A stretch of DNA of 6,248 nucleotides from Planctomycetales bacterium (GTDB taxonomy: Bacteria; Planctomycetota; Planctomycetia; Isosphaerales; Isosphaeraceae), in contig DAIDJI010000347.1 in NCBI GenBank assembly GCA_027451455.1, positions 1 through 6,248 of the forward strand, given 5' to 3'. Under the pieces are notes generated by a model. The model was given only the letters and a program-made list of their open reading frames with translations. It ran no database searches and was not told the DNA's origin. This document shows positions 1-4,628 of the stretch, piece after piece. Each line of letters begins with the position of its first letter. Positions within the stretch are counted from its first letter, which is position 1. A program made the translations under genes and the position numbers.

Positions 1-616
1 GCGTGAGTGCCTCGGGCGTTAGCGAGTAGGCCATTGTCGCGACCCGTTCCTCGTGTCGGAGGCGAGACCAGGCGTCGATGCTCGCCCAGACCGATCGGAT
101 CGCCGCGCAGATTCTGTCGATGGCCTCTGGTCCGATGGAGCATCGGGCCTGCAAGAGCCGGCGAAGGTGGGCGAGGCGGCGGAGGGCCTCGCCGGTGTCC
201 CGGCCGTCAAGCGGGACCTCGCCGTCGAGCCGGGGGGAGTCGAGCCATTCCTTCCAGGCGCCGGATTGTTCGAGTGCCTCGAAGATCTGGTCGGGGGTGT
301 AGGGCTTGGGGATGTAGTCGTCGGCTCCGGCGGCAAAGCTTTCGATCCGGTTTTCGGAGGTCAGCCGGGCCGTGACGATCACGATCGGAACGGCGATGAT
401 GCCCTCGGGATTTTTGAGCTCCTGGCAGACCTGGTATCCGTCCATGTCGGGGAGCATCAGGTCGAGGAAGATGACGTCGGGGGCGTGGTTTCGAATCTTC
501 TCCAGCGCTTCGATGCCGCGAAAGGCGGACTCGGTCCGGTAGCCGCGGAGCTGAAGCAGCATGGCGAGGAGGCGGTTGGCCTCGGGCTCGTCCTCGACGA
601 TCAAAGCGGTGGGCAT
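1..616 (-). CDS. Response regulator receiver protein with C-terminal extension (3' part off window)
   Basis: The open frame starts at the ATG at 616-614 and runs off the left edge without a stop, giving 205 visible residues. Residues 1-118 are a full CheY-like receiver: acidic cluster E8-D9-E10, phospho-acceptor D52 in 'VIFLDLMLPDMDGY', T82 and the K104-P105 pair. It therefore should accept phosphoryl groups from a histidine kinase in the cytoplasm. After a linker (about 119-140), residues 143-205 do not look like a DNA-binding domain. The helix-rich stretch followed by 'MAYSLTPEALT' resembles the first half of an RsbW-type HATPase_c_2 domain, but the Glu and Asn expected in its N-box are not visible; this is inference from pattern only. 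The start overlaps the 3' end of the hybrid kinase gene by 16 bp in another frame, so the two are probably translationally coupled. The ATG was chosen because the receiver begins immediately after it. The receiver call is firm; the output domain is unresolved. Confidence 0.9.
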   Translation of the reverse strand, partial: MPTALIVEDEPEANRLLAMLLQLRGYRTESAFRGIEALEKIRNHAPDVIFLDLMLPDMDGYQVCQELKNPEGIIAVPIVIVTARLTSENRIESFAAGADDYIPKPYTPDQIFEALEQSGAWKEWLDSPRLDGEVPLDGRDTGEALRRLAHLRRLLQARCSIGPEAIDRICAAIRSVWASIDAWSRLRHEERVATMAYSLTPEALT

Positions 617-2007
617 GGGGCGTTCTCGTCGCTCAACGGGGCGGGAGGGCCGCCGTTCGGCCGGGGCGGCTCGCCGTCCTCGGGGGGCCGGTCGGCCGAT
701 CCGGGAGGCCGCCTTTCGGGTTCATCTTGGGCCGGGAGAGGGCCGCGCGGCAAGATGGCCGTGACGCGAGTGCCTCCATCGGGGACGCTCTCGGCGAAGA
801 TCCGGCCGCCGTGCATCTCGACGAACTGCTTGGCGATGCTCAGGCCGAGGCCGAGGCCGCGTTTGTTGAAGCCGAAGTCGCCCGAGGAGTGTCGGCTTGG
901 GTCAAACTGGGTGAAGAAGGGCTGGAAGAGGTGCTCGAGCGCCCGGGGCTCCAGCCCGATTCCGCGGTCCTCGACCTGGATGGTCGCCTCGTCGGGTGTT
1001 AGGAGCGAGGCGCGAAGCCAGATCTGGCCGCCGTCGGGCGTGAACTTGATCGCGTTGGTGAGGAGGTTGACCAGCACGGCGCCCAGCTTCTCGGCGTCGA
1101 TCTCGAACGATCCGATCTCCGGTTCGACCTCGACGCCCAGCCGGAGCCGACGCGCGGAGACGAATGGACGGACCTGGTCGACCACGCTCCGGATCAGCTC
1201 GCCGAGGTCGGTCGGCCGCTTCTGGAGGGTCTTGCGGAAGTCCTCCGCCCGGAGGAGCGTGAGCATGTTGGTCACGAGCCGGGCGAGTTGCCGGCCGCTG
1301 CCGACGATCTGTCGGAGGATTTCCTGCTCGCGGTCGGGACGATCGGGGTTGGAGAGCCGGAGCAGTTCCGTCAGGCCGAGGACCAGCGTGATCGGCGTGT
1401 TGAACTCGTGGCTGGCGACCTCGATGAACGCTGTCTTGAGCTGATCGGCGCGGGCGAGCTCGCCGTTGGCCTCGACGAGGCGGGCGTTCGCCGCCTGAAG
1501 CTCGGCGATCAACCGGCGACGCTCGGCCAGCAGTTCATACTGCTCGATCCCCTGTCGGATGATCCCTTCGAGCTCGATGCTGTCCCAGGGCTTGAGGATG
1601 TACCGGAAGATGTGCCCTTCGTTGACGGCGTTGATGACCGCCTGGATGTCGGCATAGCCGGTGAAGAGCATCCGGATGGTGTCGGGCTTTCGGCCGCGGG
1701 CCTCGCGGAGCAGGAGGTCGCCGGGCATGCCGGGCATCCGCTGGTCCGACAGGAGAACCTGCACGTCGTTCCGGTCGAGAAGTTCCAGGGCCTCGGAGCC
1801 CGAGGTGCTGGTGAGGACGCGGTAGGTCCGGTGAAACTGGTGGCGGAGGCTCTCCAGGACGTCGGGCTCGTCGTCGACGACGAGGAGCGTCTGTCGTCTG
1901 CGTTCCGGCGTATTGGGTCGAGTCGCCTGCAACAAGGTCGGGTCTCCCACCGCTCCGATCGCGTGGTCGGCGTTCCTGCGCCGACAACGCTCGCCTGCTC
2001 GCCGCAC
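601..2007 (-). CDS. Soluble hybrid histidine kinase, receiver-HisKA-HATPase_c
   Basis: This 468-residue protein has no transmembrane segment or signal peptide, so it should act in the cytoplasm. Domains in order: receiver at about 39-155 (D45-D46-E47, phospho-acceptor D88 in 'SDQRMPGM', T116, K139-P140-W141); a signalling helix at about 158-190; HisKA with H200 in 'ASHEFNTPIT'; and HATPase_c with N-box N314-N318, G1 'EDRGIGL' (346-352), an F-box near 361-365 and G2 'GLGLG' (384-388). All catalytic motifs are intact. The last 40 or so residues are Pro/Glu/Asp-rich and probably disordered; their final codons overlap the next gene. With the receiver at the N-terminus, the likely input is phosphotransfer or dimer control by the receiver, with output to the downstream regulator. 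The listed start is a GTG at 2007-2005, five bases after the stop of the upstream receiver gene. GTG at 1950 and TTG at 1935, the latter preceded by GGGAG, are plausible alternatives, since the receiver begins only at about residue 39. Confidence 0.93.
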   Translation of the reverse strand: MRRAGERCRRRNADHAIGAVGDPTLLQATRPNTPERRRQTLLVVDDEPDVLESLRHQFHRTYRVLTSTSGSEALELLDRNDVQVLLSDQRMPGMPGDLLLREARGRKPDTIRMLFTGYADIQAVINAVNEGHIFRYILKPWDSIELEGIIRQGIEQYELLAERRRLIAELQAANARLVEANGELARADQLKTAFIEVASHEFNTPITLVLGLTELLRLSNPDRPDREQEILRQIVGSGRQLARLVTNMLTLLRAEDFRKTLQKRPTDLGELIRSVVDQVRPFVSARRLRLGVEVEPEIGSFEIDAEKLGAVLVNLLTNAIKFTPDGGQIWLRASLLTPDEATIQVEDRGIGLEPRALEHLFQPFFTQFDPSRHSSGDFGFNKRGLGLGLSIAKQFVEMHGGRIFAESVPDGGTRVTAILPRGPLPAQDEPERRPPGSADRPPEDGEPPRPNGGPPAPLSDENAPCPPL

Positions 2008-2012
2008 CCGGT

Positions 2013-2498
2013 TCAGGTGATCCGGAGTTTCCGGACCTCCGCCTCGAGCGCCGATACCCGATCTTTGAGCTCGCTGACCTCGTCCAGCAGATGCTCGCGC
2101 TCCATCGCCATCGTCTCGAGATTGTCGTATTCGAGGGCAGCCTGCCGGACGGCCGCGAGTAACTCCTCGGGCTGCCAGGGCTTCTTCATGAACTGGAAGA
2201 TGTGTCCCTGGTTGATAGCGGCGATGATCGATTCCAGGTCGGCGAATCCGGTGAAGAGCATCCGGATGGCGTGCGGATGCCGGGCCTTGAGCCGGGTGAG
2301 CATCTCGATGCCGGTGATCTGAGGCATCCGCTGGTCCGACATCACGATATGCACCTCCTCCTCCTGCATGATCCGGTAGCCCTCCTCGGCGCTGTGCGCT
2401 TTGAGGACCCGGAACTCGCGACGGAGGAGGTCTTGCACCGAATCGCAGACGTCGGGCTCGTCATCCACGATCAGCACGCAATGCCGTGTCGTAGGCAT
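2013..2498 (-). CDS. Single-receiver response regulator with C-terminal coiled coil
   Basis: This is a 161-residue protein from the ATG at 2498-2496. Residues 6-122 form a receiver with D12-D13-E14, phospho-acceptor D55 in 'MSDQRMPQITG', T83 and the K106-P107-W108 signature, of the style seen in RpfG/HupR-like regulators. No HD-GYP, DNA-binding or enzymatic domain follows. Residues about 130-158 form a Leu-spaced, charged helix ('LLDEVSELKDRVSALEAEV') that should be a coiled coil for dimerisation or partner binding. A TTG six codons upstream (2516) is in frame, but the ATG is preferred because it is followed directly by the receiver and has GGAG ten bases before it. The gene heads the minus-strand signalling cassette, and its stop lies five bases before the GTG of the hybrid kinase. 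Its receiver is clearly related to the kinase receiver (19 of 31 identical residues from 'IRMLFTG' to 'KPW'). It may be a phosphate sink or shuttle, or a scaffold, in the cassette; that role is inferred. Confidence 0.92.
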   Translation of the reverse strand: MPTTRHCVLIVDDEPDVCDSVQDLLRREFRVLKAHSAEEGYRIMQEEEVHIVMSDQRMPQITGIEMLTRLKARHPHAIRMLFTGFADLESIIAAINQGHIFQFMKKPWQPEELLAAVRQAALEYDNLETMAMEREHLLDEVSELKDRVSALEAEVRKLRIT

Positions 2499-2504
2499 TA
2501 TGGG

Positions 2505-2520
2505 GCAACTCCGCAACTCC
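2505..2520 (-). promoter_or_regulatory. Tandem octamer carrying two Shine-Dalgarno-like GGAG sites
   Basis: The plus strand reads GCAACTCC twice in direct succession. On the minus strand this gives two adjacent GGAGTTGC units just ahead of the receiver gene. The nearer GGAG (2512-2509) lies ten bases from the ATG at 2498, a usable spacing that supports this start over the in-frame TTG at 2516, which sits inside the repeat itself. The farther copy is too distant to serve that ATG. Confidence 0.5.
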
Positions 2521-2584
2521 CGTTCCGTGGTGCCGAGGGATGTCGGACACCGGGGCCGGGCTCGATCGATTGGGAGGGGGCGGT

Positions 2585-2620
2585 GCCGGCCGGGCGATCC
2601 GCCGTGCGGGATCGGCCGGC
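2585..2620. other. GC-rich bulged stem-loop
   Basis: GCCGGCC (2585-2591) pairs with GGCCGGC (2614-2620), and GATCC (2596-2600) pairs with GGATC (2609-2613). A four-base bulge (GGGC, 2592-2595) and an eight-base loop remain unpaired. All twelve stem pairs are Watson-Crick. If the minus-strand -10-like box at 2653-2648 is real, the hairpin lies in the 5' leader of the signalling operon, about 90 bases before its first start codon. No U-tract follows on either strand, so a classic terminator is unlikely. Part of the symmetry could be incidental in such GC-rich DNA. Confidence 0.4.
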
Positions 2621-2647
2621 GATCGTGCCCACCCCCGTATCCAATCC

Positions 2648-2653
2648 ACTATA
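2648..2653 (-). promoter_or_regulatory. Possible -10 box for the signalling operon
   Basis: The minus strand reads TATAGT, five of six matches to the sigma-70 -10 consensus, in the only AT-rich spot upstream of the receiver gene. No convincing -35 hexamer is present at 16-18 bases, so this is tentative. If used, transcription would begin near 2641 and leave a leader of roughly 140 bases containing the bulged hairpin. Confidence 0.3.
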
Positions 2654-2701
2654 TCGCCTGTTTGCCGCTGGGACGACCACCCAGGGGCGGGGGATCGGAC
2701 G

Positions 2702-2777
2702 ATTCCGGATTCCCGAAGGCGGATTCCCGATGCAGATTCCGGATTCCCGAAGGCGGATTCCGGATTCTGGATTTCCA
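2702..2777. repeat. Heptanucleotide repeat block with a perfect 27-bp direct repeat
   Basis: The stretch can be read as eleven consecutive units of seven bases, one of them six bases long: ATTCCGG, ATTCCCG, AAGGCGG, ATTCCCG, ATGCAG, ATTCCGG, ATTCCCG, AAGGCGG, ATTCCGG, ATTCTGG, ATTTCCA. A longer perfect repeat of 27 bp is embedded in it, at 2701-2727 and 2735-2761, offset by 34 bp. The 7-bp period shifts frame at every unit and no reliable coding frame crosses it, so it is an intergenic short tandem repeat. Slippage or a segmental duplication of a 34-bp unit could have produced it. Function unknown. Confidence 0.85.
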
Positions 2778-2878
2778 GGGGGAGAAGCGCCAGGCCCTCA
2801 AGGTTGGGGCGTTGCGGAGGCCGTTGCCAGCCTTCGGGCGGGCTCATCGAGGGTTGGTTCCTTTTCGGAGGGCGATTT

Positions 2879-2887
2879 TGTTAGGCT
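2879..2887 (+). promoter_or_regulatory. Possible extended -10 promoter for the ferredoxin-panC unit
   Basis: The sequence TGTTAGGCT fits the extended -10 pattern TGnTAnnnT. It lies 47 bases before the ATG of the ferredoxin gene, which would put a start site near 2894. A TTGGTT at 2854-2859 is too far upstream (22 bases) to be a normal -35, so recognition would rest on the extended -10. This is the only promoter-like match I found ahead of the plus-strand operon. Confidence 0.35.
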
Positions 2888-2934
2888 GAAGACGTGCGTC
2901 AGCGTCGGGAACATTGAGGCTCGAGTGATCGGAA

Positions 2935-3315
2935 ATGCCAGCGTTCACCCACCATATTTTCGTCTGCGGGAATATCCGGGCTCCCGGCCACAAGCGAGGG
3001 TGCTGCGACCCCGAGGGTACGCAGGCGCTTCGTCAGGCGTTCCAGCGCGAGCTGAAGGCGGCCGGATTTGGGGGGATGGCGCGAGCCAACCACGCCGGAT
3101 GCCTGGAGCAGTGCGAGCACGGGCCGACCGTCGTGATCTATCCCCAGGGGATCTGGTACGGGAAGGTTCGGGTGGAGGATGTCCCCCGGATCGTCGATCG
3201 GACGATCCTCGCGGGCGAGGTTCTCAACGATCTCCTGATTGAAGACGATTGCCTGAACAATCCGGATTGTCCCCACCGAGGCGGCCAGTCGGCCGGGGAG
3301 CCGGCGCGTGGTTGA
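2935..3315 (+). CDS. [2Fe-2S] ferredoxin-like protein (thioredoxin fold)
   Basis: This 126-residue protein belongs to the small thioredoxin-fold [2Fe-2S] ferredoxin family, related to clostridial-type ferredoxins and the NuoE subunit. The expected cluster ligands are visible: C11 in 'HHIFVCGN', C24 in 'GHKRGCC' (twelve residues between, as in the family), and C56 and C60 in 'AGCLEQCEHGP'. The following 'TVVIYPQGIWYGKV' core strand and the conserved 'RANHAGC' are also typical. The ATG at 2935 starts the protein at the usual family N-terminus; only a weak GAG lies nine bases upstream. Two further cysteines, C106 and C112, followed by H114, sit in the C-terminal tail outside the core fold. The protein should carry electrons in the cytoplasm, but its partner is unknown. 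The 3' end overlaps panC by 8 bp, suggesting coupled translation. A link to pantothenate synthesis is not established, since neither PanC nor PanD uses an iron-sulfur cluster. Confidence 0.9.
   Translation: MPAFTHHIFVCGNIRAPGHKRGCCDPEGTQALRQAFQRELKAAGFGGMARANHAGCLEQCEHGPTVVIYPQGIWYGKVRVEDVPRIVDRTILAGEVLNDLLIEDDCLNNPDCPHRGGQSAGEPARG
3295..3300 (+). promoter_or_regulatory. Ribosome binding site for panC
   Basis: GGGGAG lies seven bases before the GTG at 3308, inside the final codons of the ferredoxin gene. It decides the choice of this GTG as the panC start and explains how panC can be translated despite the overlap. Confidence 0.7.
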
Positions 3316-4165
3316 GGTCGCCGAGAGTGTGGCGGGCGTCCGGGCGTCCGTCGACGGGGCTCGCGGAGAGGGTCGGGCGGTCGGACTGGTGCCGACGATG
3401 GGGGCGCTGCACGACGGCCACGTTCGGCTGATTGAGCGATGCCGTGAGGAAGCCGATTTCGTGGTCGTCTCGATCTTCGTCAACCCGACGCAGTTTGGGC
3501 CGAACGAGGACTACACCCGTTATCCAAGAACCTTCGAGGCGGATCTCGCCCGATGTCGAGGCGCCGGGGCCGCGCTGGTCTTCGCGCCGACGCCCGAGGT
3601 CATCTATCCCTCGGGCGCGACGTCAACGTTCGTCGAGGTTCCGGGTCTCTCCGAGGTTCTCGAAGGGGAGAGCCGCCCGGGACATTTTCGGGGCGTGGCG
3701 ACGGTCGTGCTGAAGCTTTTTGAGATTGTCCGGCCGGACCTCGCGATTTTCGGTCAGAAGGATTATCAGCAGCAGCTTGTGATTCGTCGGATGGTAAACG
3801 ACCTGCACGTGCCGGTTCGGATCGTCACCGAGCCGACCGTGCGCGAGGCCGACGGCCTGGCGATGAGCAGCCGGAACCGCTACCTCGATCCGGCTCAGCG
3901 GCAGACGGCCCTGGGGCTCTTCCGGGCGCTCACGGAGGCGCGTCGGGCGGTCGCTGGAGGAGAGACGTCGGCCGATCGGGTTCGACAGATCTTGCGAGAG
4001 ACCCTAGAATCCTCCGAAGGCGTTCGACTCGACTATGCCGAGGTCGTCGACGGGAAGACCCTCGAACCGATCGACCGGCTCGGTGGCGGAATTCGGGCAG
4101 TGGCGCTGGTCGCGGCCTGGGTGGGCTCGACCCGGCTGATCGATAACCTGGCCCTCACGGAGTGA
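3308..4165 (+). CDS. panC: Pantothenate synthetase (pantoate-beta-alanine ligase)
   Basis: PanC joins D-pantoate and beta-alanine with ATP through a pantoyl-adenylate intermediate, the last step of pantothenate (vitamin B5) synthesis, in the cytoplasm. The 285 residues match the usual family length. Visible motifs: the HIGH-type nucleotide-binding signature 'PTMGALHDGH' (29-38), 'VNPTQF' (58-63) for pantoate binding, 'RPGHFRGV' (123-130), 'FGQKDYQQ' (148-155), and the KMSKS-like 'MSSRN' (185-189). All key residues are present. The start is GTG, overlapping the ferredoxin stop by 8 bp. The alternative of a start inside the protein is unlikely because the first strand before the HIGH motif would be lost. 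PanD, which makes the beta-alanine substrate, follows after 10 bp, so the two are almost certainly co-transcribed. Confidence 0.98.
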   Translation: MVEVAESVAGVRASVDGARGEGRAVGLVPTMGALHDGHVRLIERCREEADFVVVSIFVNPTQFGPNEDYTRYPRTFEADLARCRGAGAALVFAPTPEVIYPSGATSTFVEVPGLSEVLEGESRPGHFRGVATVVLKLFEIVRPDLAIFGQKDYQQQLVIRRMVNDLHVPVRIVTEPTVREADGLAMSSRNRYLDPAQRQTALGLFRALTEARRAVAGGETSADRVRQILRETLESSEGVRLDYAEVVDGKTLEPIDRLGGGIRAVALVAAWVGSTRLIDNLALTE

Positions 4166-4175
4166 TCGACTCATC

Positions 4176-4592
4176 ATGCAGCTCTCCGTATTGAAGAGCA
4201 AGCTGCACCTCGCGGCCGTGACCCGCAGCGACCTGAACTACCACGGGAGCCTGACCGTGGACCCAATCCTGCTGGAAGCCGTCGGGCTGCTGCCTTACGA
4301 GGAGATTGTCGTGAGCAACGTGGCGACCGGCGCCCGGGCCACGACCTACACGATCCCGGGCCGTCCGGGCGAGGGAGCGATTGAGCTCAACGGCGCCATG
4401 GCGCGGCTGGGGGCCGTCGGCGACCGGGTGATCGTGATGGCGTTTGCCCGGATGTCGCCCGAGGAACTGGTCGGGCATCGCCCCCGCGTCGTCGCGCTCG
4501 ACGACCGCAACCGGATCGTGGAGTGGATCGATTATCCCCCGCTCTCGGCTGACGGACCGCTCGCCGAATGGCTCGTTACGGAGACGGCCTGA
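4176..4592 (+). CDS. panD: Aspartate 1-decarboxylase, pyruvoyl-dependent proenzyme
   Basis: PanD decarboxylates L-aspartate to beta-alanine for PanC. It is made as a proenzyme that self-cleaves at Gly24-Ser25 to create the pyruvoyl cofactor. The 138 residues fit the family, with a slightly long C-terminus. Visible residues: K9 in 'KSKLH', Y22 and the cleavage site G24-S25 in 'NYHGSLTVD', R54 and Y58 in 'GARATTYTI', and N72 in 'ELNGAMAR', all in the standard numbering. Small departures are GEG instead of GSG (65-67) and NGAMAR instead of NGAAAR. No gene for a PanM/PanZ-type maturation partner is visible here, which is normal outside enterobacteria. The ATG gives the canonical N-terminus. A GGAG overlapping the panC stop lies 13 bases upstream, a rather long spacing that suggests coupling to panC translation. 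Confidence 0.97.
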   Translation: MQLSVLKSKLHLAAVTRSDLNYHGSLTVDPILLEAVGLLPYEEIVVSNVATGARATTYTIPGRPGEGAIELNGAMARLGAVGDRVIVMAFARMSPEELVGHRPRVVALDDRNRIVEWIDYPPLSADGPLAEWLVTETA

Positions 4593-4611
4593 GCGCCGCC
4601 CCAGGGACCCC

Positions 4612-4616
4612 GGAGG
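4612..4616 (+). promoter_or_regulatory. Ribosome binding site for lgt
   Basis: GGAGG in the 36-bp panD-lgt gap lies twelve bases before the ATG at 4629. The spacing is a little long, but it is the only strong Shine-Dalgarno match there. No promoter or terminator is evident in the gap. Confidence 0.5.
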
Positions 4617-4628
4617 CTCGCCCGTCGC

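Larger units (their letters stand above)
2499..2934. other. Divergent intergenic region, about 436 bp, non-coding
   Basis: The region separates the minus-strand signalling cassette from the plus-strand ferredoxin-panC unit. Open frames crossing it are rich in Arg/Pro/Gly, extend antisense into flanking genes and match no family I recognise, so I treat it as non-coding. It contains, left to right: a tandem octamer with duplicated GGAG sites (2505-2520), a bulged hairpin (2585-2620), an AT-rich spot with a minus-strand -10-like box (2648-2653), a heptamer repeat block (2702-2777), a weak stem (2800-2807 with 2827-2834, 8 bp with one G-T pair), and a plus-strand extended -10-like site (2879-2887). 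No tRNA or riboswitch fold was recognised. Confidence 0.75.

Noticed and set aside
53..1444. Long plus-strand open frame of 463 codons across the kinase and receiver genes
   Set aside because: It is antisense to two proteins with complete, recognisable catalytic motifs. Its translation is low-complexity Gly/Ser/Arg-rich and resembles no family; long antisense frames are expected in GC-rich DNA.
1288..2322. Plus-strand open frame of 344 codons
   Set aside because: It is a mirror of the hybrid kinase and small receiver genes, spans their junction and shows no domain of its own.
2701..2761. Two 27-bp direct repeats considered as a minimal CRISPR array
   Set aside because: The interval between copies is only 7 bp, and the block decomposes into heptamers. 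There is no spacer-like unique sequence and no cas gene nearby.
2854..2887. TTGGTT as a -35 box paired with TAGGCT
   Set aside because: The spacing is 22 bp, too long for a sigma-70 promoter; only the extended -10 reading was kept.
2461..2889. Several short frames on both strands in the divergent intergenic region
   Set aside because: None has a convincing ribosome site together with protein-like composition. The heptamer repeats change frame at each unit, so their translations are artefacts.
2202..3242. Plus-strand open frame crossing the intergenic region into the ferredoxin gene
   Set aside because: It is antisense to the receiver gene on the left and out of frame with the well-supported ferredoxin on the right. 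The middle part is Arg/Gly/Pro filler encoded by repeats.
2899..3483. Minus-strand open frame opposite the ferredoxin and the start of panC
   Set aside because: It is antisense to two confidently identified genes and has no recognisable domain.
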